Assembly: GCA_013216015.1 (NCBI GenBank)
Contig: JABSOI010000029.1
Coordinates: 1-64,000 of the forward strand
DNA: 64,000 bases
Reading direction: 5' to 3'
Source: Alteromonadaceae bacterium
GTDB lineage: Bacteria; Pseudomonadota; Gammaproteobacteria; Enterobacterales; Alteromonadaceae
A program made the translations under genes and the position numbers. A model generated the notes under the pieces. The model saw only the letters and a program-made list of their open reading frames with translations, was not told where the DNA came from and made no database searches. Numbering within the stretch: position 1 is the stretch's first letter; each line of letters opens with the position of its first letter. Below are positions 37,089 to 48,027 of this stretch, piece by piece.

Positions 37089-38543
37089 TTGTTTAAACTA
37101 AAACCTTTTGTCATAGCATCAATTTTGAGTACTCTGTTAGCTAGCCCTTTAGCTACTGCTCAACAACAAAATAGAAACAAACTTCCTGAAATAGGAATGG
37201 CGGGTTTGAGCACATTATCAATAGACAAAGAACGTCTGATTGGCCATGCAATGATGCGTCATCTCCGTGCATCTCAACCCGTTATCAATGATCCTGTGCT
37301 CAATGAATATATTAATGACCTTGGCAATAAATTGGTTAAAAATGCCGACGGGGTAAATTACACTTTTGAATTTTTCTTTATTAATAGTACCGAATTAAAT
37401 GCTTTTGCTTTTTTTGGTGGCCACATTGCTATTCATAGCGGCTTATTAACTACAGCATCCAACGAAAGTGAGTTAGCTGCAGTTATTGCTCACGAAATTT
37501 CACACGTAACTCAGCGACACCTGGCAAGACGATTAGAGGCCCAAAGCAAAGCACAAACCTTTACAACTGTAGGAATGATTTCAAGTATTTTACTTTCTTT
37601 CGTCAACCCTACTGTTGGCATGGCGGCATTAAGTACAACGATGGCTGCAACAAAGCAAAATAGTATTAATTACACCAGAGGCAATGAAAAAGAAGCGGAT
37701 AGGGTTGGTATAAAACTGCTGGCAAATAGTGGTTTTGACCCTATGGGGGCTCCAAACTTTTTCAAAAAATTAGCTGATAAATTTCGTTATACTAGTAAAC
37801 CGCCGGCAATGTTGTTAACTCACCCAATGCCAGACTCCCGTATTTCAGGCGCCAGAGTTCGAGCACAAAACTTGCCTCAAACATCTATCCCGCCACAATT
37901 GCAATTTGAACTGGCTAAAGCACGTATATCTGCGAGATATGAAGGTAATCCAGGTGACAATGTCATTAATTTCAAAGCAAAAGTGAAAAAACATAATTAC
38001 AATTTAAAGCCAGCCGCACAATATGGCTTAGCGTTATCGTACTTTGAAAATAAAGAGTATGAGGCCGCTAAAAATTTGCTGGAATTACTTCACAGAAATG
38101 ACGAATATAATTTATTCTATGTTGATACTCTGTCAGATGTTTATATTCAAACAAAAGAATTTTCGAAAGCGATAAAAATGTTATCTGACTTGAATCTACT
38201 CATGCCAAATAACCAGGTTGTTACATTAAACTATGCCAATGTTTTATATGAAGCAAAAAAATACCAACAGGCTGAAATTCTGTTACAGGACTTTTTACTG
38301 CTTAAACGGGGAAATTTCCTTGCTTACGACCTGCTAACTTCTGTATATCGCAAACAAAACAAAACAGCCCTTATGCACACAGCAAAAGCTGAAGTACTTG
38401 CTTTACATGGTGCTTACACTAAAGCAATTGATGAATTACATTCTGGTTATAATTTTACTGAAAATTTACCCTTAGTAAAAAAACGAATTAAGGGTAGAAT
38501 AGTACAATTTCAAGCACAAGCAGATAAATTAAAACGCTTGTAA
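37089..38543 (+). CDS. bepA: Beta-barrel assembly-enhancing protease BepA (YfgC)
   Basis: A 484-aa periplasmic M48 metalloprotease. The signal peptide ends ASPLATA-Q. Zinc ligands are His135 and His139 of the HEISH motif and Glu202 in NEKEADRVG, with catalytic Glu136. A C-terminal TPR region (~310-480) contacts the BAM complex and LptD. The frame opens at TTG with no ATG before the signal peptide, so a TTG start is likely. It degrades or matures stalled outer-membrane proteins. Confidence 0.95.
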   Translation: MFKLKPFVIASILSTLLASPLATAQQQNRNKLPEIGMAGLSTLSIDKERLIGHAMMRHLRASQPVINDPVLNEYINDLGNKLVKNADGVNYTFEFFFINSTELNAFAFFGGHIAIHSGLLTTASNESELAAVIAHEISHVTQRHLARRLEAQSKAQTFTTVGMISSILLSFVNPTVGMAALSTTMAATKQNSINYTRGNEKEADRVGIKLLANSGFDPMGAPNFFKKLADKFRYTSKPPAMLLTHPMPDSRISGARVRAQNLPQTSIPPQLQFELAKARISARYEGNPGDNVINFKAKVKKHNYNLKPAAQYGLALSYFENKEYEAAKNLLELLHRNDEYNLFYVDTLSDVYIQTKEFSKAIKMLSDLNLLMPNNQVVTLNYANVLYEAKKYQQAEILLQDFLLLKRGNFLAYDLLTSVYRKQNKTALMHTAKAEVLALHGAYTKAIDELHSGYNFTENLPLVKKRIKGRIVQFQAQADKLKRL

Positions 38544-38633
38544 TCCCAAGTACTGGCCTAAATAAACCAGGTACCTTTAATAACAAATACATTTATTAAC
38601 ACATACATTTATAAAAGAAGTGAGTATTTACCC

Positions 38634-38975
38634 ATGTTAACTATTTTCCATAATCCTCGTTGTTCTAAAAGCAGACAAACATTAGCTTTGATTGAAGAAA
38701 ACAAAGCCCCTGTTACCATTGTAGAATATCTTAAAACCCCACTGAATAAGAACGAAATACAATCTTTGCTTACACAGCTATCAAAAGAGCCAATTGAAAT
38801 GATGCGCACCAAAGAGACTGAGTTTACAGAGCAAAACTTAAAAGGAGCAAATAACGAGCAATTAATTGAAGCGATGATAAATACCCCAAAATTAATTGAA
38901 CGCCCTATTGTTTCAGACGGCACTAAAGCAATAATTGGCCGACCGCCAGAAAATGTATTATCACTATTAAAATAA
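38634..38975 (+). CDS. ArsC-family glutaredoxin-dependent reductase (YfgD-like)
   Basis: A 113-aa protein with the ArsC/Spx thioredoxin-like fold. Cys10 lies in HNPRCSKSRQTL, the CxxS-type start of arsenate-reductase-like proteins, and ERPIVSDGTKAIIGRPPE is the typical C-terminal phosphate-site segment. In E. coli this gene (yfgD/arsC-like) is next to bepA too. Arsenate as substrate is not certain; there are no ars genes nearby. It lies 90 bp after bepA. Confidence 0.9.
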   Translation: MLTIFHNPRCSKSRQTLALIEENKAPVTIVEYLKTPLNKNEIQSLLTQLSKEPIEMMRTKETEFTEQNLKGANNEQLIEAMINTPKLIERPIVSDGTKAIIGRPPENVLSLLK

Positions 38976-38998
38976 ACTTAGGTAACAACGAATATAAT

Positions 38999-39400
38999 AT
39001 GAATAACAATAGAATGTTTAAGACGCAAACATTAAAGAATATTACTTTAGCCAGCTATTTTTCTTTACTCGTGTACATGCCAATTTGGTTAATAGTGATC
39101 AACCCTTCAGAAGGTTTATCTCCGCTTTTGTCATTAGCCATGTTTACCTTACCTTTATTATTTCCAATGCGGGGCTTAATAAAAGGCAACCCATTCACCT
39201 ACGCCTGGACTAACTTCATTATAATGATATATTTCTTGCATAGCTTAACAACACTATGGGTTTCAGCTGAAGATCTGCTTTGGGCGAGTATTGAATTAAT
39301 ATTAGTGAGTATCATGTTTCTTAGCGGTACTTATTATGCTAAATACAAAGGACAAGAACTGGGTTTAAGTATTCGAAAGAAAAAAGAAGATAAAGAATAA
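38999..39400 (+). CDS. DUF2069 inner-membrane protein
   Basis: A 133-aa protein with about four transmembrane helices, YxLLVYMPIWLIVINP-like start, GNPFTYAWTNFIIMIYFLHSLTTLWV core, and a positively charged C-terminus. DUF2069 proteins are conserved after the arsC-like gene in gammaproteobacteria. The ATG is 23 bp past the arsC-like stop, so they form an operon. Function unknown. Confidence 0.85.
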   Translation: MNNNRMFKTQTLKNITLASYFSLLVYMPIWLIVINPSEGLSPLLSLAMFTLPLLFPMRGLIKGNPFTYAWTNFIIMIYFLHSLTTLWVSAEDLLWASIELILVSIMFLSGTYYAKYKGQELGLSIRKKKEDKE

Positions 39401-39420
39401 TACCCTGAACATGCTTTATT

Positions 39421-39450
39421 GATGGGCTACGCCTTTCGGCTAACCCATCC
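39421..39450. repeat. REP-like palindrome
   Basis: GATGGGCTACGCC-(tttc)-GGCTAACCCATCC lies in the short gap between the convergent DUF2069 and hda genes; it may also act as a terminator. Confidence 0.7.
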
Positions 39451-39472
39451 TGACGCTAATAACCTATCTTTC

Positions 39473-40189
39473 TCACTTTGCCAGAAGTATATCTTTAATA
39501 AAGGGAATAGTAATTTTTCGCTGTTCTCTTATTGAAGCCTTATCTAATGTATCTAATGAATTTATCAAACTGCCCATATCCCTGCTTAAACGATTAAGTA
39601 AGAACTTTGCTACGTCATCATTCAAAACGACGCCACGTTGTCGGGCACGATACTGTAATGCGATAAGTTTTTCTTCATCGTCAAGCGCTTTAAGCTGTTC
39701 GGTATAACCCCAGGTCATTCGAGAAACTAAATCAGGCAATGTGATACCAAGTTGGTGAGCACTTTGATCACCCGTAATAATTAAACGTTTATTTTGTTCC
39801 ATCACACGGTTATACAAATCAAATACAGCTTGCTGCCATTGAACATTTCCGGCAATAAGCTGAAGATCATCCAGACAAATCAAATCAATGTGCTCTAAAC
39901 CATCAAGTACTTCTACTGATAATTGAGTTAGCTCAGAAAAAGACAAACATAAAGACGTTTTACCTAATGTTTCTGCGTAAGCACAGCTGGCGTGCAATAA
40001 ATGTGATTTACCAACACCACTGATGCCAAAAAGATAAAACCCATTCGGTTGATCAATTTCTTCATGTTCAGGTTGAATAAATTTTTGCAACTGAACTAAA
40101 ACACCCTGATCGCTTTCACTTTGAAAACTTTCAAACGTTTCATCATCAGGCAACTGCACGGCAAGTGCCAATTGAGCTACTGGCTTCAT
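39473..40189 (-). CDS. hda: DnaA regulatory inactivator Hda
   Basis: A 238-aa DnaA-like AAA+ protein lacking the DNA-binding domain. Walker A GVSGVGKSHLLHA-like (~residues 54-64), Walker B LICLDDLQLIAG, sensor regions, and the N-terminal QLALAVQLPDDETF clamp-binding segment are visible. With the beta clamp it stimulates ATP hydrolysis by DnaA after initiation. Its start overlaps the DUF2066 stop by 4 bp. Confidence 0.95.
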   Translation of the reverse strand: MKPVAQLALAVQLPDDETFESFQSESDQGVLVQLQKFIQPEHEEIDQPNGFYLFGISGVGKSHLLHASCAYAETLGKTSLCLSFSELTQLSVEVLDGLEHIDLICLDDLQLIAGNVQWQQAVFDLYNRVMEQNKRLIITGDQSAHQLGITLPDLVSRMTWGYTEQLKALDDEEKLIALQYRARQRGVVLNDDVAKFLLNRLSRDMGSLINSLDTLDKASIREQRKITIPFIKDILLAK

Positions 40190-41349
40190 TTGTTACCCCA
40201 ATAAAACACTGGAACAGCGTCAAGTTCTACCGCTGCGAGTGGATCAATATATTGTCGTAATTGTTTACTTAATTGTAAAGATGCAAGCAATGATCTTTGA
40301 GAACCAATAAGTTTCAGATCAAACCTCCAATTACTACCTTTTGCACTAATTAACTTAACTGACTGGACTGAAGATAATTGTTCTAAAAACGACGATACAT
40401 TTAAATAAGTCGTCAATGAATCAATATTGGCAACATCAATTAAAAACTCATTCTGAGTGGTTGTTGAAAGCGCATATTCTTGATAAATAACTTGAGTTAT
40501 ATCTGCTAACGCTTGCTCAATCAAGTTCTGGCGATTTTGTCCCTGATACAATTCACTGTATTGCTGAGATTTTTGCTGTGCCTGAGATTGCCTGCTGGGG
40601 GAAATCAAAGTCCAATCTAAAACATAATTATTTTGAGCACATAATGGCTGACAATTTTCCGGCTCCGCCAGCTCAGGTAATAAGCTACTGTTAGATATTC
40701 TTATTATAACAATTGCCTCGGCCAAATAACGTTGAGAAGCCTGTTTTACGGATTGAGGGAATCTCCCCCAAAGTTCGGCGGTATTTATCTGAGTTAAATC
40801 CGTCAAGTCCATTAAAGGCATCATCAAGGGTAAGCCTCGATAGTTTGAAAATTGCTTGGCAATTGCTGGCAACTGAGATACGGAAGAGTCAGATAAAACA
40901 TTTCTGCTCAATCCATGTTCATCAACAACCCACAGCAAAATTAGAGGTCGCAAACGACCCCACAGAGGTAAATTAGCTTGTGAAAATAAATCATTGATTT
41001 TGGCTTCATCAAAGGTCGCTACCAATAATATTTGGTCACCCGCACGTTCATAACGATATTGGGCCATATAGCTTTTATAATTTTTAAGCGCTTTATTAAA
41101 CACTTTACGTGCATTTACAGATGATTGATGAACGGATTCCTGACCACCTACTTTAACAAGCACGAATCTCATTGCCTGTTTTAAAGCACTAATTCTTTCA
41201 TTACCCGATTGAGAAGACACAGGTACTTTTGCCACATACAAATCAGTAACTTCAACACCATAGGCTGAAGTTACCGTAAATAGAGCACAAAAAAACAAAT
41301 TAACAATAAAGAAAACTTTCAACATCTGAGATAAACAAATCAATTTCAT
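40186..41349 (-). CDS. DUF2066 secreted protein
   Basis: A 387-aa exported protein (hydrophobic signal ~10-30, ending VTSAYG). Recognised as DUF2066 from its position before hda and the pattern RISALKQAMRFVLVKVGGQESV and YRYERAGDQILLVATFD, with RPLILLWVVDEHG in the middle. Function unknown. Its 4-bp overlap with hda indicates coupling, an arrangement that is conserved in relatives. Cys in PENCQPLCAQN may form a disulfide. Confidence 0.85.
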   Translation of the reverse strand: MKLICLSQMLKVFFIVNLFFCALFTVTSAYGVEVTDLYVAKVPVSSQSGNERISALKQAMRFVLVKVGGQESVHQSSVNARKVFNKALKNYKSYMAQYRYERAGDQILLVATFDEAKINDLFSQANLPLWGRLRPLILLWVVDEHGLSRNVLSDSSVSQLPAIAKQFSNYRGLPLMMPLMDLTDLTQINTAELWGRFPQSVKQASQRYLAEAIVIIRISNSSLLPELAEPENCQPLCAQNNYVLDWTLISPSRQSQAQQKSQQYSELYQGQNRQNLIEQALADITQVIYQEYALSTTTQNEFLIDVANIDSLTTYLNVSSFLEQLSSVQSVKLISAKGSNWRFDLKLIGSQRSLLASLQLSKQLRQYIDPLAAVELDAVPVFYWGNK

Positions 41350-41453
41350 GACCGAGATCTTATCATAATGTTATTGAATTTAATCATCTAGTAAAAATAA
41401 TTTATTATAAATATTTTATCCTAGTCACGGCGCTGATAGAATATGCGCCTTTA

Positions 41454-41526
41454 TATACCCATACAACTTGAAAATATAGGATCACACAAGTCGATAAACG
41501 GCTGTTTTCAAGGCTTTTGGGCATAA
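41454..41526. repeat. Degenerate half of the TATACCC MITE-like element
   Basis: TATACCCATACAACTTG and the later GTCGATAAACGGCTGTTTTC resemble the left end and an internal segment of the 266-bp element at 44.4 kb, but the other half is reduced to TTTTGGGCATA. It lies upstream of purM and may contribute to its leader. Confidence 0.45.
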
Positions 41527-41566
41527 ACTATAATTATTTGATTCTAAATTTAATTGAGGTTTCACA

Positions 41567-42610
41567 GTGAGCGAACAAAAACACTCTTTAAGCTACAAAG
41601 ATGCAGGCGTTGATATTGATGCAGGTAATGCCCTTGTTGAAAATATTAAAGGTGCTGTAAAACGTACAACACGGCCTGAAGTTATGGGTGGCTTAGGTGG
41701 TTTTGGCTCTGTATGTCAATTACCTACCGGTTATAAAGAACCAGTATTAGTAGCTGGCACTGATGGCGTAGGCACCAAATTACGCCTGGCTATTGACTTA
41801 AACAGACATGATACCGTTGGTATCGACTTAGTTGCTATGTGTGTGAATGATCTTATTGTACAAGGTGCTGAGCCTTTATTCTTTTTAGATTATTACGCAA
41901 CAGCTAAACTGGATGTTGATGTAGCTTCGTCAGTTATTTCAGGTATTGCTGATGGCTGTGTATTAGCAGGTTGTGCTTTAGTTGGTGGAGAAACAGCTGA
42001 AATGCCCGGTATGTACCATGCTGGCGATTACGACATTGCTGGATTTTGTGTAGGTATCGCAGAAAAATCACGTTTACTTGACGGCAGCAAGGTTGCCGCT
42101 GGCGATCAATTAGTTGCCTTAGGCGCTTCGGGTCCTCATTCAAATGGGTTTTCATTAATTCGTAAAGTTCTGGAAGTAAATAATACCGATACTGCTGATT
42201 TACTTGACGGAAAATGCATAGCCGATCACTTGTTGGAACCAACAAAAATATACGTTAAATCAGTATTAGCTTTACTTAAAGAAGTTGAAGTACATGCTTT
42301 ATCACACATTACCGGTGGCGGTTTTTGGGAAAATATCCCTCGCGTATTACCAGAAAGTGCTCAAGCTATCGTTAATGAAGCTAGCTGGCAATGGCCTGAA
42401 ATTTTTAACTGGTTAAAAGACAACGGTAACATTAGCACTCATGAAATGTATCGTACATTTAACTGTGGTGTTGGCATGATCATCGTAGTTCCGGCTGATA
42501 AACTTGATCAAAGCATCGACATTCTTAACGCTCACGGTGAAAATGCTTGGCATATTGGTGCAATAGCCGATAAAAAAGAGAATGAAGAACAAGTCATTAT
42601 CACTAAATAA
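41567..42610 (+). CDS. purM: Phosphoribosylformylglycinamidine cyclo-ligase (AIR synthetase)
   Basis: A 347-aa enzyme of purine synthesis step 5. N-terminal [12 protein letters not shown], the loop [35 protein letters not shown] and [13 protein letters not shown] are ATP and substrate-site signatures. The start is GTG, preceded by GAGGT. It is co-directional with purN, 99 bp downstream; the pair is the standard purMN order. Confidence 0.98.
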   Translation: MSEQKHSLSYKDAGVDIDAGNALVENIKGAVKRTTRPEVMGGLGGFGSVCQLPTGYKEPVLVAGTDGVGTKLRLAIDLNRHDTVGIDLVAMCVNDLIVQGAEPLFFLDYYATAKLDVDVASSVISGIADGCVLAGCALVGGETAEMPGMYHAGDYDIAGFCVGIAEKSRLLDGSKVAAGDQLVALGASGPHSNGFSLIRKVLEVNNTDTADLLDGKCIADHLLEPTKIYVKSVLALLKEVEVHALSHITGGGFWENIPRVLPESAQAIVNEASWQWPEIFNWLKDNGNISTHEMYRTFNCGVGMIIVVPADKLDQSIDILNAHGENAWHIGAIADKKENEEQVIITK

Positions 42611-42709
42611 TCCGAGCTAAATAATCACAACGCAATAATCACATTTAAAATGAGCTTATTGATTAATAAGCTCAATTATAAAAAATATTGAACTAAGGAT
42701 TAATTAATA

Positions 42710-43354
42710 ATGCGCAGCCGAATAGTCGTATTAATTTCCGGGAGTGGTACAAATTTACAGGCAATAATTAATGCCTGCAAATCTGAAAATTACCCTGGTG
42801 ATGTAGTTGGTGTTATTTCTAATAAAGCAAATGTTTATGGTTTAACTCGTGCGCAAGAGGAAAATATTGACGCACAAGTCCTTTCTCATCAATCTTATGA
42901 CTCTAGAGAGAGTTACGATCAAGCCCTTATTAAACTTATTGATACGTTTAAACCTGACTTAGTTGTACTTGCCGGATTTATGCGAATACTAACGCCAGCC
43001 TTTGTACAAAATTTTAATGGAAAATTATTGAACATTCACCCATCTTTGTTGCCCAAGTACCAGGGATTGAATACTCACCAGCGAGCAATTGATGCAGGTG
43101 ACACTGAACATGGAGTTAGCGTACATTTTGTAACAGAAGAACTTGACGGTGGACCTGTTATATTGCAAGCCAAAGTGCCAATATTTGCAGGTGATAGTGC
43201 TGATGACCTTATCGCCAGAGTGCATGAACAAGAACACAGAATATACCCTCTAGTTGTAAAATGGTTTTGTCAACAGCGTTTAGTTATGGAAAATGAAGCC
43301 GCTTTATTTGATGGTAATTTACTACCCGCTTCTGGATACGCTAGCGAAGAATAG
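42710..43354 (+). CDS. purN: Phosphoribosylglycinamide formyltransferase 1
   Basis: A 214-aa folate-dependent transferase of purine synthesis step 3. ISGSGTNLQAII (residues 8-19) binds the substrate phosphate. The catalytic NIHPSLLPKYQGLNTHQRA (Asn and His), and the later Asp in EELDGGPVI complete the active site. Usual length. Follows purM. Confidence 0.98.
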   Translation: MRSRIVVLISGSGTNLQAIINACKSENYPGDVVGVISNKANVYGLTRAQEENIDAQVLSHQSYDSRESYDQALIKLIDTFKPDLVVLAGFMRILTPAFVQNFNGKLLNIHPSLLPKYQGLNTHQRAIDAGDTEHGVSVHFVTEELDGGPVILQAKVPIFAGDSADDLIARVHEQEHRIYPLVVKWFCQQRLVMENEAALFDGNLLPASGYASEE

Positions 43355-43451
43355 AATTAGTTGAAAACTTAACAATTGGATATGTGTACCCAAACTATTT
43401 GGGTATATACCCGTGTTACTTTACGCGGGTATACAAATATATAGGAATCTT

Positions 43452-44279
43452 ATGCTTAACATATTATGTCGCTATACTTTAAACCTTGCTTTTATAGCTC
43501 AAGGCTTTATTTTTTTAACAGGCGTAGCCTTTGCTGATGAAGCCGTCATTAATAGAAACCTAGCTGATAAAAACCTAGCAGACAAAAGCCTAGCGAATCA
43601 AACAACCAGTCAAGAAACAAAAACCAACAAACAAATTATAAAAGCCTTTACTGCCAAATACTCATTAATACGCAAATCTGATCCTGTAGGCACTGGCATA
43701 AGACGCTTAGCGTATCAGGATAATGGCCAGGCTAATTACAGTTATCATACAGATATTGACTGGCTTATTTTTTCAGATACAAGAACAGAAACCTCAACAA
43801 TTTCAGTTAACGGTAACAAAATCGTTCCTCTTCAATATAGTTATAAACGTGAAGGAACAGGCCGGGACAAACATTATGAATGGCATTACAACGCTGATGA
43901 AAATACCGCCTACAATGTAAAAACAGAAAAAAATGTTGATGTTGATTTTACTCAAAATATTCAAGACCCTCTCAGCTATCATTTACAACACCGCATTAAT
44001 ATGATCAACAACCCTACCCAAAAACATTTTGTATATCCGGTAATTAAAACATCTGGTTCAATTAAAAACTATGTTTATGAATATGATGGTGAAGAAGAAT
44101 TAATGTTGCCTTACGGACTGGTAAAAACAATTCGTTTAAAAAGAGAAGTCATTGAAAAGAAGCGAATTACCTACACTTGGTTTGCACCTGAGCTGAATTA
44201 TTTATTAGTTAAACTTTACCAAAGCAAAAGCGGTGTTCAACAATTTGAAGCACAATTAACATCGCTGGAAACAGAATAA
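43452..44279 (+). CDS. DUF3108 periplasmic protein
   Basis: A 275-aa exported protein with signal peptide (LAFIAQGFIFLTGVAFA). After a Lys/Asn-rich linker with the repeat NLADKNLADKSLA, it carries the DUF3108 beta-rich domain: FTAKYSLIRKSDPVGTG-type start, YKREGTGRDKHYEW and KRITYTWFAPELNYLLVKL. I start it at ATG 43452 because AGGA lies ~8 bp upstream and a clean signal peptide follows. In relatives a DUF3108 gene commonly follows purN. Function unknown; the domain may relate to lipopolysaccharide or peptidoglycan handling. Confidence 0.82.
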   Translation: MLNILCRYTLNLAFIAQGFIFLTGVAFADEAVINRNLADKNLADKSLANQTTSQETKTNKQIIKAFTAKYSLIRKSDPVGTGIRRLAYQDNGQANYSYHTDIDWLIFSDTRTETSTISVNGNKIVPLQYSYKREGTGRDKHYEWHYNADENTAYNVKTEKNVDVDFTQNIQDPLSYHLQHRINMINNPTQKHFVYPVIKTSGSIKNYVYEYDGEEELMLPYGLVKTIRLKREVIEKKRITYTWFAPELNYLLVKLYQSKSGVQQFEAQLTSLETE

Positions 44280-44371
44280 CTATCCCAAAACCACTTTAGT
44301 ATAGGGTCTGTTGGCATTTCAACCGACCCTTATGTCTGGCTCTGCACTTTGCTCCAATAACACTTTAGACC

Positions 44372-44637
44372 TATACCCAAGCTACTTGGAAATGCAGGTT
44401 CAGAGCAAAGCTAGGACATCAGAGCAAGACGCAGCACGCATATAATGGCATTTCCCTTATAAAGGGTTGCAACGCAGCACTGATTTTCTAGCTTAGCTCC
44501 CTACGGGCAAGGCGATAAACGGCTATCTCCTGCGTTATTAAATCTAAAAATGGAATAACCATTTATAAAATTTAATGCCTTGCATATAGCCGTTTCTCGA
44601 CTTGCTGAATCCTGCATTTCCAAGTAGCTTGGGTATA
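44372..44637. repeat. 266-bp MITE-like element with perfect 27-bp terminal inverted repeats
   Basis: Left end TATACCCAAGCTACTTGGAA continuing to ATGCAGG is the exact complement of the right end. Inside are further inverted segments (GATAAACGGCTAT / ATAGCCGTTTCTC). It is non-coding and lies between convergent DUF3108 and amidotransferase genes. Ends share TATACCC...ATGCAGG with the element at 25.96-26.12 kb. Confidence 0.85.
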
Positions 44638-44705
44638 TAACACCCCAGACCAGTAACATTATGGTCCACTAATATTCTGTTCCAAATAAATGGGTACTTC
44701 ACCGA

Positions 44706-45488
44706 TCACTTCAAATTAGAAGCAATAGATTCACCAAAACGAAATAATTGCCATTGACCCGGTTGCATTTTTTGCCAAACTTCATCGTCTGTCAGCGGAC
44801 GTGTTGCAACAACAGTTACTATATCTTTATCTGTGGTTTCTTTCTTAAAATCAACTTTAATTTCTGCGTCGATTAAATTTGCCAAACCAAAAGGCGCCCG
44901 ACGGGTGATCCAATGTAAGTTATTAGAACAAAAAGAAAAAACACATTCACCGTTAGAAATGATTAAATTAAAAACCCCTAATTGGCGAATTCGCTCACTT
45001 AATTTGGCGACAAAACTAAATAATGTGACTTCGTCAGGCTCTTGCTCAGCAAACTTATAATGTAATTGATCAAGTAACCAGCAAAAAGCATGTTCACTAT
45101 CAGTTGTTCCTATCGGAATATGCATTTTAATGGGTAATTCTTGTTGAAAGTTAGCTAATTGCCCGTTATGAGCATATGTCCAATTTCGTCCCCACATCTG
45201 ACGGGTAAATGGATGTGTATTTTCCAGACAAACCTTTCCTGAATTGGCCTGGCGAATATGACAAATAACCGCTTCACTTTTAATGGGGTATTCGGTAACT
45301 AAACGGGCAATTGGAGAATGCGCACTTGGCAAAGGATCTTTAAAGCTCCGACATCCCTTACCTTCATAAAAGGTTATGCCCCAACCGTCTCTGTGAGGCC
45401 CAGTATTACCACCTCTTTGCATTAACCCACTGAAGCTAAAACAAATATCTGTTGGTACATTGGCACTCATCGCCAATAATTCACACAT
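44706..45488 (-). CDS. Class II glutamine amidotransferase (YafJ-like)
   Basis: A 260-aa Ntn-hydrolase. ATG 45488 gives MCELLAMS, so Cys2 becomes the N-terminal nucleophile after Met removal. GGNTGPHRDGWGITFY, HIRQANSGKV and THPFTRQMWGRNWTYAHNGQL are the glutamine-site motifs. It lacks a synthase domain, as in YafJ, whose acceptor is unknown. In E. coli yafJ is next to fadE; the same neighbour pair, divergent, is kept here. A longer frame upstream starts with a hydrophobic peptide and would block the nucleophile. Confidence 0.92.
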   Translation of the reverse strand: MCELLAMSANVPTDICFSFSGLMQRGGNTGPHRDGWGITFYEGKGCRSFKDPLPSAHSPIARLVTEYPIKSEAVICHIRQANSGKVCLENTHPFTRQMWGRNWTYAHNGQLANFQQELPIKMHIPIGTTDSEHAFCWLLDQLHYKFAEQEPDEVTLFSFVAKLSERIRQLGVFNLIISNGECVFSFCSNNLHWITRRAPFGLANLIDAEIKVDFKKETTDKDIVTVVATRPLTDDEVWQKMQPGQWQLFRFGESIASNLK

Positions 45489-45604
45489 AAAAACAAAAAT
45501 CCGCTCAAACAATATGCTATAACTATAACAGCAATAAGTTTGTTAAATAAATTTTAATTAAAAATTTAACTTCATACTTTTTATGACATGACAAAGGAAG
45601 ATAG

Positions 45605-48022
45605 ATGGAACATACAGTTTGGTTAATTTGTGCTTTTGCTTTAAGCGGTTTCATGGCGTATAGCAGAGCTAAACTCTCGACTTATACTCTTTCGTTTTTA
45701 ATACTGATGATAATTGGTACATTTACTGATGTAGTTGGTTTTTTAAGTTGGCTAGTATTTGCCTTCATTGCTTTACCGCTAAATCTACAAAACGTTAGAA
45801 AACAATACCTCAGCCATCCTTTGTTAATATTATTCCGAAGCATCATGCCTAAAATGTCAAAAACCGAAAAAGAAGCGATTGATGCCGGAACAACGTGGTT
45901 TGAAGCTGATCTGTTTCGCGGAACTCCTGATTGGAAAAAGTTACACAACTACCCTCAACCCCGGCTAAGTGCTGAAGAGCAAGCTTTTATTGATGGTCCG
46001 GTCGAAGAACTTTGTGAAATGGTGAATGATTGGCATATCACCCACGAACTGGCAGACATGCCACCTCAAATGTGGCAGTTTTTAAAAGACAATAAATTTT
46101 TCGCCATGATCATTAAGAAAGAATATGGTGGATTGGAATTTTGTGCCTACGCACAATCAAGAGTGCTGCAAAAAATAACAGGTGTCAGTACCACCGTAGC
46201 CAGTACAGTGGGCGTTCCAAATTCATTAGGTCCGGGTGAGTTACTGCAACACTACGGCACTCAAGAGCAACGAAACTATTACTTACCCAGATTAGCTTCC
46301 GGTGAAGAAATCCCCTGCTTCGCATTAACAAACCCAGAAGCGGGCTCAGACGCAGGCTCTATTCCTGATTTTGGTGTGGTTTGCCATGGAAAATTTAATG
46401 GTGAAGAAGTGCTGGGTATGAAATTAACCTGGGATAAACGCTACATTACCTTAGCCCCTGTTGCTACAGTATTGGGTCTAGCCTTTAAATTACAAGATCC
46501 TAATGGCTTATTGGGAGATGTGGTCGATTTAGGGATCACTTGTGCATTAATTCCAACAGATCTTGAAGGCGTTGTTATCGGTCGCAGACATATTCCTTTA
46601 AACATTCCATTTCAAAATGGCCCGACACAAGGGGTAGAAGTTTTTGTTCCTTTAGATTTTATTATTGGTGGTGTTGCAATGGCTGGCCAAGGCTGGCGTA
46701 TGTTGGTTGAATGTTTATCCGTCGGACGCGCGATAACACTTCCTTCAAACAGTACGGGTGGCGTAAAAGTGGCTGCTTTAGCAACAGGAGCATATAGTCG
46801 AATTCGCCGTCAATTCAAGCTCCCTATCGGTAAAATGGAAGGTATTGAAGAACCATTGGCACGCATTGGTGGCAATGCTTATTTAATGGACGCAGTTACC
46901 ACCATGTCGACAGGTGCTATTGATATGGGTGAGAAACCATCTGTTATTTCAGCTATATCAAAATATCATTTAACGGAGAAAGCACGTATAGCCGCTAATG
47001 ACGCAATGGACATCCACGGTGGCAAGGGGGTTTGTATGGGCCCAAGTAATTATTTAGCAAGTGGCTATCAGGGAATACCAATTGCCATAACCGTTGAAGG
47101 GGCAAATATTCTGACTCGTAGTTTAATTATTTATGGTCAGGGGGCAATGCGGTGTCATCCATATGTTTTTGCTGAAATAGAAGCCGCACATGATAAGGAC
47201 AGTGAAAAATCATTGGATAATTTTGATCACGCCTTATTTGGTCATATCGGTTTTGCTGTCAGTAATATCGTTCGCAGTTTGTGGTTTTCTTTAACAGGAT
47301 CTAGATTGTTATCAGCGCCCTATCAAGACCAAACCCGGCGCTATTATCAATTAATGAGCCGTTTCAGTGCGAACCTTGCAATGTTATCAGACATTTCAAT
47401 GCTTAGCCTCGGAGGAAACCTTAGACGTAAAGAACGCATTTCCGCACGACTTGGAGACATATTAAGTTATCTCTATTTAGCATCAGCAACCCTTAAAAGA
47501 TATGACGATGAAGGTCGAATAGCAGCCGACTTCCCATTAGTTCAGTGGGCTGTTGAAGATTGTCTTTATAAATGCCAGCAAGCAACTAATGAACTCATTA
47601 ATAATTTTCCTAATAAGATCATTGCTGCATTGTTAAGAACCATTATTTTTCCTTTAGGAACATGGTTAACTAAACCAAGTGACGTGACAGATCATAAAGT
47701 TGCTGTAATTTTGCAAACTCCCGGAGATACACGTCGCAGACTTGGACATGGACAATACCTGACAAGACATAAAGATAATTTGTTCGGGCAACTTGAGCAA
47801 ACATTAGAAGATATATTGGCCAGTGAACCTGTTTTTGACAAAGTTTGTCGAGCATTAAATCAAAAACTCCCTTTTTATCAATTAGATATTGTTGCAGAAA
47901 AAGGACTTGCTATTAACGCAATTACTGAGCAGGAAGCCGAATTATTACGTAAAACAGAGAAAGGACGTAAAGCGGCTATTGATGTAGATGATTTTGATCC
48001 TGACGATTTAGTTAATAATTAA
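45605..48022 (+). CDS. fadE: Long-chain acyl-CoA dehydrogenase FadE
   Basis: An 805-aa enzyme close in length to E. coli FadE (814). Two N-terminal hydrophobic segments (~5-65) suggest membrane association. The dehydrogenase core has [17 protein letters not shown] at the FAD site, [15 protein letters not shown] and [20 protein letters not shown], where the catalytic Glu is in TVEGAN. The DUF1974 C-terminal domain runs ~525-805. It catalyses the first step of beta-oxidation. GGAAG precedes the ATG by ~6 bp. I do not see a convincing FadR site in its upstream region. Confidence 0.97.
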   Translation: MEHTVWLICAFALSGFMAYSRAKLSTYTLSFLILMIIGTFTDVVGFLSWLVFAFIALPLNLQNVRKQYLSHPLLILFRSIMPKMSKTEKEAIDAGTTWFEADLFRGTPDWKKLHNYPQPRLSAEEQAFIDGPVEELCEMVNDWHITHELADMPPQMWQFLKDNKFFAMIIKKEYGGLEFCAYAQSRVLQKITGVSTTVASTVGVPNSLGPGELLQHYGTQEQRNYYLPRLASGEEIPCFALTNPEAGSDAGSIPDFGVVCHGKFNGEEVLGMKLTWDKRYITLAPVATVLGLAFKLQDPNGLLGDVVDLGITCALIPTDLEGVVIGRRHIPLNIPFQNGPTQGVEVFVPLDFIIGGVAMAGQGWRMLVECLSVGRAITLPSNSTGGVKVAALATGAYSRIRRQFKLPIGKMEGIEEPLARIGGNAYLMDAVTTMSTGAIDMGEKPSVISAISKYHLTEKARIAANDAMDIHGGKGVCMGPSNYLASGYQGIPIAITVEGANILTRSLIIYGQGAMRCHPYVFAEIEAAHDKDSEKSLDNFDHALFGHIGFAVSNIVRSLWFSLTGSRLLSAPYQDQTRRYYQLMSRFSANLAMLSDISMLSLGGNLRRKERISARLGDILSYLYLASATLKRYDDEGRIAADFPLVQWAVEDCLYKCQQATNELINNFPNKIIAALLRTIIFPLGTWLTKPSDVTDHKVAVILQTPGDTRRRLGHGQYLTRHKDNLFGQLEQTLEDILASEPVFDKVCRALNQKLPFYQLDIVAEKGLAINAITEQEAELLRKTEKGRKAAIDVDDFDPDDLVNN

Positions 48023-48027
48023 AAACT

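Noticed and set aside
41349-41567. PurR operator upstream of purM
   Set aside because: No match to the ACGCAAACGTTTGCGT-type palindrome; the visible structure there is a decayed repeat element.
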